Assembly: GCA_963925015.1 (NCBI GenBank) | Contig: CAWUTX010000105.1 | Coordinates: 1 to 16,894 of the forward strand | Source of the DNA: JAQBXX01 sp963925015 | GTDB taxonomy: Bacteria > Pseudomonadota > Gammaproteobacteria > SURF-13 | Direction of reading: 5' to 3' | DNA length: 16,894 nucleotides | Part shown: positions 7,268 through 14,344 of the stretch, piece after piece | Layout: each line of letters opens with the position of its first letter | Position numbering within the stretch: the first letter of the stretch is position 1 | Program-made: the position numbers and the translations under genes | The notes under the pieces: model-generated | What the model was told of the DNA's origin: nothing | Seen by the model: the letters and a program-made list of their open reading frames with translations, nothing else | Database searches by the model: none

Positions 7268-7292
7268 CCTCCGCCCCCCCTTCAGGTGGAGG
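7268..7292. terminator. Hairpin between convergent genes, probable bidirectional terminator
   Basis: CCTCCGCC (7268-7275) pairs with GGTGGAGG (7285-7292) with one G-U wobble around a C-rich loop. It starts directly after the stop of the plus-strand gene and overlaps the last codons and stop of nadC on the minus strand. No clear U-run follows on either side. Composition and shape recall the two C-run palindromes near ribE and ribH, but the GGGGGT tail is absent. Confidence 0.4.
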
Positions 7293-8121
7293 GAGTGAAA
7301 AGCATCGACATATCGACGGCGCGCACGTTTTTGGTGAGATCGCCCACTGAAATAAAATCGACATCGGTTTCCGCCACGCTGCGGATATTCTCCAGCGTCA
7401 CGCCACCTGAGACTTCAAGCCGCGCACGCCCGCGATTTTCCTGCACCGCGCGCCGCACATCGGCCAGTGTGAAATTATCCAGCAGCACGCGTTCTGCACC
7501 GGCATTTAATGCCTCGCGCAGTTCATCCATATCTTCCACTTCGACCTCAATCATCATGCCGGGTGACGCCGAGGCACGCGCGGCATGCAGCGCCGCCGTA
7601 ATGGAGCCCGCCGCGAGGATATGGTTTTCCTTGATGAGGATGCCGTCGTAAAGACCCGCGCGGTGGTTATGGCAACCGCCGCAGGTGACGGCATATTTCT
7701 GGGCGTAACGCAGACCCGGCAGAGTCTTGCGTGTATCGAGCACCTGGGCGCGCAGTCCTCCCACCGCATCGGCGTAGCATCGCGCGAGCGTCGCAGTGCC
7801 TGACAGGGTTTGCAGAAAGTTGAGTGCGGTACGCTCGCCGGTAAGTAACTCGCGCGCCGGGCCGCGCAGCGTACACAACAATTGATCTTCAGTGATGCGG
7901 TCAGCATCGCGTGCGTGCCACGCGATATGTACTTGGCTGTCGAGCTGCCGGAAAACAGCATCACACCACGCCGTCCCGCACAACACCGCCGCTTCGCGGC
8001 TGATGATGCTGGCCTGCGCCTGCGCCGACTCCGGAATCAGCGCCGCAGTAACATCGCCGCTGCCGATGTCTTCACTCAGCGCACGGCGCACATGGTCTTG
8101 TATCTCGGCGTCATTCAACAT
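7282..8121 (-). CDS. nadC: Nicotinate-nucleotide pyrophosphorylase (carboxylating), quinolinate phosphoribosyltransferase
   Basis: Converts quinolinate and PRPP to nicotinate mononucleotide with loss of CO2, the third step of de novo NAD synthesis. The 279-residue protein shows EDIGSGDVTAALIP, ERTALNFLQTLSGTATLA, VLDTRKTLPGLRYAQKYAV followed by CGGCHNHRAGLYDGILIKEN (PRPP and substrate contacts), then IEVEVEDMDELREAL, ERVLLDNF and LEVSGGVTLENI of the TIM-barrel strands. Length and motif spacing are normal. It is a single-gene unit here, convergent with the hypothetical protein and divergent from the ion transporter. The ribosome-binding sequence before the ATG is weak. Confidence 0.97.
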   Translation of the reverse strand: MLNDAEIQDHVRRALSEDIGSGDVTAALIPESAQAQASIISREAAVLCGTAWCDAVFRQLDSQVHIAWHARDADRITEDQLLCTLRGPARELLTGERTALNFLQTLSGTATLARCYADAVGGLRAQVLDTRKTLPGLRYAQKYAVTCGGCHNHRAGLYDGILIKENHILAAGSITAALHAARASASPGMMIEVEVEDMDELREALNAGAERVLLDNFTLADVRRAVQENRGRARLEVSGGVTLENIRSVAETDVDFISVGDLTKNVRAVDMSMLFTPST

Positions 8122-8218
8122 GGAGGTTACTCACGCCGACGACGATCCCGGCCAACGGTTTCCCATGCGCTTATTTTTTCCTGGACACCACACGCGTTTT
8201 TTCATGTCGCCTCACCAG

Positions 8219-8267
8219 GTTGTGGTAAGCTTAATGTCATTTTTACACGGCCTATTTTAACCACAAC
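8219..8267. promoter_or_regulatory. Inverted repeat in the nadC / ion-transporter divergent region
   Basis: GTTGTGGT (8219-8226) is the exact reverse complement of ACCACAAC (8260-8267), with 33 bases between. It lies 33 bases before the transporter start, in the 178-base divergent region. It could be an operator pair or a long-looped stem. No strong promoter hexamers are obvious. Confidence 0.25.
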
Positions 8268-8299
8268 GCTGCGCACGGAACAGGGTTAAGAACAGATTC

Positions 8300-9481
8300 A
8301 TGGCTCTGCCTTTTAATATCCCTATCGAGTTTGCACTGTTCGCGCTCACGCTGATCGGGGTGGCGGTGTTTCACCGCCGCACGCTGGAGGTCACGCTGGT
8401 GGGGCTGGCGTTGATCCTTGCCTACAAGTTCCTGTTTACAGGCTTTGAGCTGCTGCCCCATCTGGCGCACGAGTGGCATTTGCTGCTCAATCTGTTCGGT
8501 CTATTGATCGGCTTTGCGATGCTCGCCAGGCATTTTGAGGATTCCGGCGTACCGGAACTGCTGCCGCGCTGGCTGCCGGACGACTGGAAAGGCGGATTCA
8601 TGCTGCTCACCCTGATCTGGTTGCTCTCCACGTTTCTCGACAACATCGCGGCGGCGGTGATCGGCGGGGTGATGGCGAAAAATGTATTTAATGGCCGCGT
8701 GACGGTGGGCTACCTCGCCGCCATCGTCGCGGCGGCCAACGCGGGCGGCGCGGGCTCGGTGATCGGCGATACCACCACCACCATGATGTGGATCGCCGGT
8801 GTGCCGGCGCTGCAGGTAGTCGATGCCTTCATCGCCGCCATCGTCGCGCTGATCTTCTCCGGCGTGATTGCGAGCCGCGCCCAGCATCGCGTGCAACCCA
8901 TACGCAAAAATCTTCCGCGCGGCACCCATGTGCACCCTGATGAGATCGGCGTGTTCGGTGTGCTGGTGCTGGCGCGGCTCGCCATTGTACTGCTCATTGT
9001 CAGCGGGCTCATCACCGCCAATGTGCTGCTGGATTTCCCGGCCATCGGCGCCTGGCTCGCCATTCTGGTGGGCGGTTTGTTTCATCCCATCCCCTGGGGC
9101 GAGGCGCGCAGGGCCATCAAGGGTTCATTGTTTCTGGTCGCGCTGGTACTCGCCGCTTCGCTGATGCCGGTCACAGCCCTGCCTGATCCTTCCTGGCAGA
9201 CCACATTTGGATTGGGCTGGATCAGCGCGGTATTCGACAACATCCCACTCACCGCACTCGCTTTGCAGCAGGGCGGCTACGACTGGGGGCTGCTGGCCTT
9301 CGCCGTGGGCTACGGCGGCTCCATGATCTGGTTCGGCTCGTCGGCGGGCGTGGCGATAAGCAACCTCTTCCCGGAGGCGAAAAATACCCTGCGCTGGATC
9401 AAGGAGGGCTGGCATATCCCGGTGGCCTACGTGCTGGGATTTTTTGTCATGTTATGGCTGCTGGGGTGGAATCCCGATTGA
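8300..9481 (+). CDS. NhaD/ArsB-type ion transporter (putative Na+/H+ antiporter)
   Basis: The 393-residue protein is hydrophobic throughout, with roughly ten membrane segments, and belongs to the ion transporter (IT) superfamily. Two pseudo-symmetric Asp-Asn motifs stand out: STFLDNIAAAV (D114, N115) and SAVFDNIPLTALA (D313, N314). NAGGAGSVIGDTTTTMMW (residues 147-164) closely resembles the NAGGA...GD.TT signature of NhaD sodium/proton antiporters. The protein should exchange cations or anions at the inner membrane. It is shorter than canonical NhaD, and related citrate or arsenite carriers cannot be excluded. It is transcribed alone, divergent from nadC. A short reading frame resembling part of another antiporter subunit lies just downstream on the other strand. 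Confidence 0.85.
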   Translation: MALPFNIPIEFALFALTLIGVAVFHRRTLEVTLVGLALILAYKFLFTGFELLPHLAHEWHLLLNLFGLLIGFAMLARHFEDSGVPELLPRWLPDDWKGGFMLLTLIWLLSTFLDNIAAAVIGGVMAKNVFNGRVTVGYLAAIVAAANAGGAGSVIGDTTTTMMWIAGVPALQVVDAFIAAIVALIFSGVIASRAQHRVQPIRKNLPRGTHVHPDEIGVFGVLVLARLAIVLLIVSGLITANVLLDFPAIGAWLAILVGGLFHPIPWGEARRAIKGSLFLVALVLAASLMPVTALPDPSWQTTFGLGWISAVFDNIPLTALALQQGGYDWGLLAFAVGYGGSMIWFGSSAGVAISNLFPEAKNTLRWIKEGWHIPVAYVLGFFVMLWLLGWNPD

Positions 9482-9512
9482 TTCCTGTGTGGAATGTAGG
9501 GCGTGGAAGCAG

Positions 9513-9587
9513 CTAGGCCAGTCGGGAAATCCAGGCGGCTATGGTAGCGCCGATGAAGGGGGTGAGGACTACGAGGAGCAAATTCAT
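9513..9587 (-). pseudogene. 24-codon hydrophobic reading frame, possible remnant of an Mrp/Nuo-type antiporter subunit N-terminus
   Basis: The minus-strand frame starts at 9587 with MNLLLVVLTPFIGAT and continues through one membrane-spanning stretch to a TAG at 9513-9515. The sequence resembles the first helix of MrpA/NuoL-type subunits, which typically begin with such a short hydrophobic helix containing PF-GA. Nothing of the remaining several hundred residues follows, so it is either a leftover start of a deleted gene or a genuine membrane microprotein. A TATAAT box (minus strand, 9596-9601) lies only nine bases upstream, which would give an almost leaderless message. The similarity is from memory of the family only. 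Confidence 0.3.
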
Positions 9588-9595
9588 TGCGCTGG

Positions 9596-9601
9596 ATTAT
9601 A
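9596..9601 (-). promoter_or_regulatory. Candidate -10 box for the 24-codon frame
   Basis: The minus strand reads TATAAT here, nine bases before the ATG at 9587. The -35 region is not consensus. Transcription would start within a few bases of the start codon. Confidence 0.25.
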
Positions 9602-9711
9602 ACTGTTTGAAATGCGCATACCCATCAGACCTTCCACATATACATTTAGGGTCAGCGTCTACATCAAATAACCAGCTTGACTGACATAGGCCAGCGGCCT
9701 ACTCCACGCGC

Positions 9712-9993
9712 ATGGAATTCGAATAGGCTCAAGACAAAAACGATGCCTGCTTTACAGAGCGCGGATTCGACTTCGCTTATGTGCTGCGCGCGTTCATGGA
9801 TGTGGATCGATTGATCCACAAGGACACGCGCTGGGATTACGGAGAAGATCGTTATCAGCTGCTTGGAGCCATCGACGGGCGAGTGTTCTTTGTTGCATCC
9901 ACCATTCGTGGAACGGTACTCCGGATTATTTCAGCACGTAAAGCCAGCCAACGAGAGGTAAATTTTTATGAAAACGGTGAACGTGAAAATTGA
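9712..9993 (+). pseudogene. brnT: BrnT-family toxin gene with in-frame amber codon (decayed)
   Basis: Read from the ATG at 9712, the frame gives M-E-F-E-stop-A-Q-D-K-N and then continues open to 9993, for 94 codons. BrnT ribonuclease toxins usually begin M.FEWD..K...N, so the TAG at 9724-9726 stands where the conserved Trp is expected (one base from TGG). The rest is clearly BrnT: RWDYGEDRYQLLGAIDGRVF and RIISARKASQREVNFYE. The family motif KHG near residue 20 is replaced by ERG (in CFTERGFDFAY), so the residues thought to be catalytic are also lost. A shortened product could start from GTG at 9781 but would lack this region. A 6-base inverted repeat (TAGGCC/GGCCTA, 9687-9701) sits just upstream. 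Confidence 0.75.
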
Positions 9994-10048
9994 TCCCGTG
10001 ACTCTTGACGGAGGGGTCCACTTTAGAGGTTGTGACCATGACAAATGA
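9968..10048 (+). pseudogene. Truncated antitoxin-like reading frame overlapping the brnT remnant
   Basis: A 26-codon frame starts at 9968, overlapping the end of brnT by 26 bases, with a good ribosome-binding sequence (GAGAGG, 9953-9958). It begins MKTVNVKIDPVTLD, then diverges into GGVHFRGCDHDK and stops. Position and overlap are those of the antitoxin that normally follows brnT. The first dozen residues resemble the start of HTH-type antitoxins found in that position. The DNA-binding part is absent, apparently lost in a deletion fused to the upstream region of the next gene. It may instead be a fortuitous frame. Confidence 0.4.
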
Positions 10049-10436
10049 ACAGGCCATAGCGACGGCAACCGATAATTTTTATACCGCCCTCAACACACTA
10101 TTTACCGGTGACGGTCAGCCAATGAAAATGGCCTGGGCCCATGATGATAACGTCACCTATATGGGCCCAGATGGCCTGTATCTAATAGGGTGGGCACAGA
10201 TAGAGCGGATGTGGGATACCGTCGCCGCACTCAAGCTTGGGGGGCGGGTTAACCCGCAACAGCTGCACACCGTGATCGGGATCGACGTAGCCTTGATTAC
10301 CTGCATCGAGGCTGGCGAGAACGAAGTTAATGGGAAGGTAGAGGCTGTCTCTATACGCTCATCCACGGCATTCCATAAGAAATATGACACCTGGAAAGTC
10401 GTCGCACATCAAACCGACTTACTCAGGTACTTGTAG
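10038..10436 (+). CDS. NTF2-like / SnoaL-type small protein (DUF4440-like)
   Basis: The 132-residue protein has the alpha+beta barrel pattern of the NTF2-like superfamily. It opens with an N-terminal helix (EQAIATATDNFYTALNTLF), then a strand region WAHDDNVTYMGPDGLYLIGW, helix IERMWDTVAALKLGG, and C-terminal strands ending STAFHKKYDTWKVVAHQTDLL. The final W.VVAHQTDLL segment is typical of stand-alone SnoaL_3/DUF4440 proteins, which are often small-ligand binders or isomerase-like enzymes of unknown substrate. The start at 10038 is supported by AGAGG eight bases upstream; an earlier TTG at 10005 would lie inside the antitoxin-like frame. It is intact although flanked by decayed genes. Function unknown. 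Confidence 0.75.
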   Translation: MTNEQAIATATDNFYTALNTLFTGDGQPMKMAWAHDDNVTYMGPDGLYLIGWAQIERMWDTVAALKLGGRVNPQQLHTVIGIDVALITCIEAGENEVNGKVEAVSIRSSTAFHKKYDTWKVVAHQTDLLRYL

Positions 10437-10565
10437 CTCATTGTCAATTTCTGAACTGCCCATAACGAGAATTCCCCGACCCCCTAATTCCGTCAAGCCC
10501 ACATGCAATAATTGGCAGATTCTAGCATGAAGTGCAATTTTAAATAATGCAGGTCAAGTGGGTGA

Positions 10566-10590
10566 GATGCGGTAGCATCCATGCCTTTTT
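10566..10590 (+). terminator. Weak terminator-like hairpin before the IS30 remnant
   Basis: GATGC-GGTA-GCATC (10566-10579) forms a perfect short hairpin, and a run of five T follows at 10586-10590 after a seven-base spacer. GGTCAA (10552-10557) and TTGACC (10589-10594) form an outer 6-bp stem around it. The spacer before the T-run makes it a poor terminator. It may instead belong to the IS30 left end. Confidence 0.2.
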
Positions 10591-10614
10591 GACCGGCAAG
10601 TCGAAATTACACAA

Positions 10615-11060
10615 ATGAACTACACACACGCTACGCGCCCCTCGCTAAGCTCTCCCCGAGAAGAACGATACCAGATTTACGTCCTTAAGAAGACAGGACA
10701 CAAACAATACGAGATAGCTGAAGTATTGAAGCGAAGCGAGTCAACCATCAGTAGAGAGTTGTCACGAAACTGTGGACGGCGTGGCTACCGGCCAAAACAG
10801 GCACATAGCAAGTCTGTGGAACGGCAGTCGATCAACGCTCGAATAATAGACGATGCGACATGGCAATTCGCACAAGACAGGCTGCTAGAACAATGGAGTC
10901 CGGAGCAGATCAGCGGGCATGCCGCCATCAGCCCAGAGGCGGTGTATCAGCGGATCTATGCAAACAAGCGAGCTGGCCGATTGCTGTGGAAGTATCTGCG
11001 CAGCCAGAAGTTAAGAAAGAAGCGTTACGGCAAAGCGGAACGACGTGGCACGATACCCAA
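10615..11060 (+). mobile_element. IS30-family insertion sequence remnant (5' part only)
   Basis: Only the first part of an IS30 transposase is present. The right half and right terminal repeat are absent, and the DNA switches abruptly at about 11058-11064 to an inverted IS3-family element. The left terminal repeat could not be placed; the AT-richer stretch around 10505-10550 before the transposase is the most likely place for it. Confidence 0.75.
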
Positions 11061-11076
11061 ATCGACCAACCGATGA
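10615..11076 (+). pseudogene. IS30-family transposase, C-terminally truncated
   Basis: The frame begins MNYTHATRP and shows the IS30 N-terminal DNA-binding domain: EERYQIYVLKKTGHKQYEIAEVL, then the HTH recognition part KRSESTISRELSRN. YRPKQAH, EQWSPEQISGH and a conserved SPEAVYQRIYANKR stretch follow. It stops after RGTIPK, before the DDE catalytic domain; the last four codons are read from the adjoining IS3 sequence. About 148 of an expected 320 or so residues remain, so it cannot transpose. The Met-to-EERY segment is a few residues longer than in typical relatives. Confidence 0.85.
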
Positions 11077-11573
11077 CGGCGCGAGAGTAAAGATCAATCA
11101 CCACCGCCAGATAGAGCCATCCCTCATGAGTGCGGATATAGGTAATGTCGGTGACCCAAGCCTGGTCAGGCAGCGCGACCGTGAGTTGCTGACCCAACCG
11201 ATTGAGGGCCGCACAGGCAGGCTTGCCCGCTTTGTGGTGGGGGCGCTTATAGCTTTGCCCCGACTGGAGGTGTGCCTGACCCATGAGGCGCGCGACCCGC
11301 TTTACACCACACCGTGTGCCTGCTTCACGCAGATCACGATGAATACGCGGACTACCGTAGATACCATGACTCTCCTCAAAGGATCGCTTGATGTCGATTA
11401 ACAGTGCCTCATCGGCCAAAGCACGCTCCGATTGGGGGCAGGCTTTCCAGGCGTGAGCCGCTGCGATGGACTTTGAGGACGCGGCACATACTGCTTAATC
11501 TAAACTCATGGCGATGCCGATCGATGAAGGCGTACTTTAATCGGACACTCTGGCAAAGTACGCGGCCTTTTTT
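11061..11573 (-). pseudogene. IS3-family transposase orfB, frameshifted and truncated
   Basis: In the -1 frame after an A6G slippery run (minus strand, 11567-11573) the sequence reads KYAFIDRHRHEFRLSSMCRV, then VHRSG. At about 11455 the expected YYAW segment is two bases short and the frame shifts. It resumes as AWKACPQSERALADEALL, HGIYGSPRIHRDLREAG and VKRVARLMGQAHLQSG, then enters the integrase core WVTDITYIRTHEGWLYLAVV and DLYSRAVIGWS. The first catalytic Asp is present; the second Asp and the Glu are lost beyond the truncation. The element is therefore dead twice over. Confidence 0.8.
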
Positions 11574-11818
11574 AGGATGTCACGCTCCTCAGTGGTGCGC
11601 TTCAACTCGGCCTTCATCCGTGCCCGTTCAGCCTTGAGGGCTGATACGTCGGCCTTAACAGGCGACTGTGAGCGCTGCTGACTACGCTTTAGCCAGACAT
11701 ATAAGCTCTTGTCGGATACGCCCAGTCGCTTTGAGACTTCGAGCACCCCATGCCCACGTTCGGTGATTTGTTTGACGGCCTCGGTCTTGAATTCGTCTGT
11801 ATAGGTGCTGCGCTTCAT
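11537..11818 (-). CDS. IS3-family transposase orfA
   Basis: A 93-residue protein with the HTH_8-like transposase N-terminal domain: MKRSTYTDEFKTEAVKQITE, GHGVLEVSKRLGVSDKSLYVWLK, then a leucine-zipper-like helix (VSALKAERARMKAELKRTTEERDILKKAA) used for dimerisation. The start at 11818 is supported by GAGGAG eight bases upstream. The frame ends in YFARVSD just after the slippery A6G run where IS3 elements shift into orfB. It is intact but useless for transposition, because its orfB partner is broken. Confidence 0.82.
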   Translation of the reverse strand: MKRSTYTDEFKTEAVKQITERGHGVLEVSKRLGVSDKSLYVWLKRSQQRSQSPVKADVSALKAERARMKAELKRTTEERDILKKAAYFARVSD

Positions 11819-11987
11819 TTGACTCACTCCTCTTCAGTTTCTACATTATCATGTGTCTACTGAAGCGGGTGAAGTCCGGGGAGAGGCGGTGAGGATAGTT
11901 CTATCAGTGGTTCTTTCAGAGCAGGTAGAATTGTACTGTTGATTGAGAATTTGAATAGCAACCGTTTTCGGTGGATGGAGAATGACC

Positions 11988-13868
11988 ATGTTCAAGAATA
12001 GAATGCGGCTGATACAGCATGGCGAAATCCTGTGGAAGGACTATCTGATCGCTGCCCTTGTTGCATGTGTTCTCGGCATACCTGCTGTTGCCACTGCTGC
12101 CGACAAGGTGGTGAAGGTCGAGTTTACGCAGACTCCGGCGCCCGTCAGCGAAGCAGAAATGGTTTCCATCTACACCAAATCCAGCGCCATCGTTACTTAT
12201 GCCAGCGGCGCCCGCAAGGTGTTTCCGCTCTCGCATCAGGTGTTGTTCCGCTCCGGCGACAAAATCGGCAAGGGTGAAGCCGGCTTGATTGTTGACAAGG
12301 ATGGCCAAGCAATTCAGGTTTCCGTAGCGGACGCGCTGGGCAATGCAGCAAAAGGCCCCTTCCACGCCTATGCTCCCGATGCCAATTCGCTGATCCGGGT
12401 GCAGGATGGCAAGGTCGAGAAACTGTTTCTGGTCACCCAGTACGAGTACCACACCGAGGCGCCGCTGGTCTCCGGAAAAGGCACGACTGGACTCTACGGT
12501 CGGCTGCCGATGGCGATGAATCTGACTACCCTCAAGCAGGACAGCAAGACCGGCAGGCTCACCGCTGCGGCGCTATCGAACATTGACATGAGCGGCATCG
12601 GCGGGCTGTGGATTCCCTGCGCCGCTTCGCTGACGCCCTGGAACACGCATCTTGCTGGTGAGGAATACGAGCCCAACGCCCGTCTGTTCGAAAACGAGCC
12701 GCTGGAATCAATGAATCTTTATCTGAAAACACCGGGCAAGTTGGGGCGGGATGGCGGCGCCAATCCTTATCGTTACAGTCATCCGGTCGAGGTGGTGGTC
12801 AAGGCAAATGGCTTAACGGAAGTGCACAAGCGCTACGCTATGGGTCGTTTTTCCGTAGAACTGGCTGACGTCATGCCCGACGAGCGCACGGCTTACATGG
12901 GCGATGATGGCCGTGACGGCATGATGTTCATGTTTGTCGCCGATAAGGCACGCGATCTCTCCGCCGGTAGCCTCTATGCCGCCAGGTGGGAGCAGCAGTC
13001 CGCCGATCACGGCGGCAGCGCTAACTTGAAGTGGATCAAGCTTGGTCAAGCGAAGGAAGCGGACATCAAAGCCCTGGTGGATCGCGGTATCGGTTTCTCC
13101 GACATTTTTGAAGTTGTCAGTGATGTGGCAGTGAGGGTCAAACCCGGCATGGAAGCCGCCGCTGCCTTTCTCGAATCACGCCGCTATGGCGCCCTGCTCG
13201 GCGCCACCAGCGAATTCACCAAGATGGAAGGCGTTACCCACAACGCGGAAGGCCGTAAACTTTACATTGCCATGTCCTCCATCGCGGCGGGCATGATAGA
13301 CGGGCAGGACGGCGAGCGTCCGCAGGATCACATCGAACTGAAGGGTGACCCCAGAGATCTGCTCTGTGGCGGCGTCTATGAAAGCGCTCTCTCCGGTTCA
13401 CAGAAAGACACGACCGGCGAGACTATCAGGAGTGACTGGGTGGCGGCAACCATGCAGGCACGGGTGCTTGGCGTCAGAAAACCGCAAGGACAGACAGTTG
13501 GCCAGCATGACCAATGCGACACCGAACGCATGGCCAACCCGGACAACATTAAATATTCCCCCGAGATGCGCACCCTGTTCATCGGCGAGGATTCTGGCTT
13601 ACACCTCAATAACTTTCTCTGGGCTTACAACATTGACAGTGGCAGCCTGACGCGCATTCTTTCTGCTCCGGCTGGCGCCGAGCATACTGGCTTGCAGGTA
13701 GTGACCAACCTCAACGGCCATAGCTACATCATGAGCAACATCCAGCATCCGGGCGCCACCAACGATCTCAAACAGTATCCCGATGCCATAAAAGCAGGGC
13801 TGCGCAAGAAGATTGATCAGCGTGGCCGCGTGGGTTATCTGGGCGGGTTGCCAGCACTACAGCGGTAA
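11988..13868 (+). CDS. PhoX/DUF839-family exported phosphatase
   Basis: The 626-residue protein belongs to the PhoX-type beta-propeller alkaline phosphatases, which use iron and calcium and hydrolyse phosphomonoesters outside the cytoplasm. Visible family segments are GIGGLWIPCAASLTPWNTHL (with C211, equivalent in position to the metal-bridging Cys) followed by AGEEYEP, then TAYMGDDGRDGMMFMFV, SAGSLYAARW, THNAEGRKLYIAMSSI, NPDNIKYSPEMRTLFIGEDS and GHSYIMSNIQHPG. A signal peptide is visible at about residues 18-39 (YLIAALVACVLGIPAVATAA) but has no twin-arginine motif. The start at 11988 has GGAG seven bases upstream, better placed than for the ATG at 11982. No pho box was recognised. It stands alone between the IS remnant and the toxin-antitoxin pairs. 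Confidence 0.88.
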   Translation: MFKNRMRLIQHGEILWKDYLIAALVACVLGIPAVATAADKVVKVEFTQTPAPVSEAEMVSIYTKSSAIVTYASGARKVFPLSHQVLFRSGDKIGKGEAGLIVDKDGQAIQVSVADALGNAAKGPFHAYAPDANSLIRVQDGKVEKLFLVTQYEYHTEAPLVSGKGTTGLYGRLPMAMNLTTLKQDSKTGRLTAAALSNIDMSGIGGLWIPCAASLTPWNTHLAGEEYEPNARLFENEPLESMNLYLKTPGKLGRDGGANPYRYSHPVEVVVKANGLTEVHKRYAMGRFSVELADVMPDERTAYMGDDGRDGMMFMFVADKARDLSAGSLYAARWEQQSADHGGSANLKWIKLGQAKEADIKALVDRGIGFSDIFEVVSDVAVRVKPGMEAAAAFLESRRYGALLGATSEFTKMEGVTHNAEGRKLYIAMSSIAAGMIDGQDGERPQDHIELKGDPRDLLCGGVYESALSGSQKDTTGETIRSDWVAATMQARVLGVRKPQGQTVGQHDQCDTERMANPDNIKYSPEMRTLFIGEDSGLHLNNFLWAYNIDSGSLTRILSAPAGAEHTGLQVVTNLNGHSYIMSNIQHPGATNDLKQYPDAIKAGLRKKIDQRGRVGYLGGLPALQR

Positions 13869-13928
13869 CTTCGGGGAGCAATGGATGTTGATCCTTATGA
13901 GTCAAAGGGGTCTTGTTCGAATTTTTTT

Positions 13929-14339
13929 CTAGCTCAATACAGATTCCGCCAGCATCGCCGATGATAAAATGGACACTCCCTGAATTGTTTTCCCGTAAAA
14001 CTGGCCGAAATGGGTGCGGTCGCCTGTGACTAGTATGTTGCAGTGGTGGTGGATGGCGGCAGCAAGTACCGGCCTGTCCTGCTCTGGCAGATTAACCGTA
14101 TCCGGCAGTAGCGAGTTGACGGCACTCATGCCGCCGATCTTGATTCGGGCAGTCATCGCATTCAGCACGGGAAGGCCGCTTGGGGTTTTTACGGCCAGAT
14201 TACGCCGCGCCTCCTCGAACACGTAAGCATCTGCCCATAGCTCATGTCCGGCGGACTCGGTGAGAGCGAGTAGCTGCCTTACCGCGCCATCAGACCGGGC
14301 CGCCGAGAAAAGGATGTTTGCGTCCAGGAAAATCCGCAC
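13929..14339 (-). CDS. PIN-domain ribonuclease toxin (VapC-like)
   Basis: A 136-residue PIN-domain protein, expected to cleave RNA with bound magnesium. The acidic active-site set is visible: D6 in MRIFLDANILFS, E43 in VFEEARRNL, D88 in LPEQDRPVLAAAI and D107 in ILVTGDRTHFG. It starts with GTG five bases after the AbrB-type antitoxin gene on the same strand, the usual antitoxin-first operon. The D...E...D...D spacing and length fit an active toxin; nothing suggests decay. The specific RNA target cannot be inferred. Confidence 0.87.
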   Translation of the reverse strand: MRIFLDANILFSAARSDGAVRQLLALTESAGHELWADAYVFEEARRNLAVKTPSGLPVLNAMTARIKIGGMSAVNSLLPDTVNLPEQDRPVLAAAIHHHCNILVTGDRTHFGQFYGKTIQGVSILSSAMLAESVLS

Positions 14340-14344
14340 TGCGA

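Larger units (their letters stand above)
11061..11878 (-). mobile_element. IS3-family insertion sequence remnant (5' part, inverted)
   Basis: Read on the minus strand, the element starts near 11878 with GGACTTCACCCGCTTCAGTA, which looks like an IS3-group terminal repeat. It contains a whole orfA and the first half of orfB, and breaks off inside orfB at about 11061, where it joins the IS30 fragment. No second terminal repeat is present. Confidence 0.8.

Noticed and set aside
9712..9780. Programmed stop-codon readthrough or selenocysteine-like recoding in brnT
   Set aside because: The stop is TAG, not TGA, with no downstream recoding structure evident, and the active-site motif is also degraded; simple decay is the plainer reading.
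11060..11090. Frameshifted continuation of the IS30 transposase (IDQP-like residues in the next frame)
   Set aside because: The same bases read on the minus strand as the conserved IS3 stretch DLYSRAVIGWS, so they belong to the IS3 element, not to IS30.
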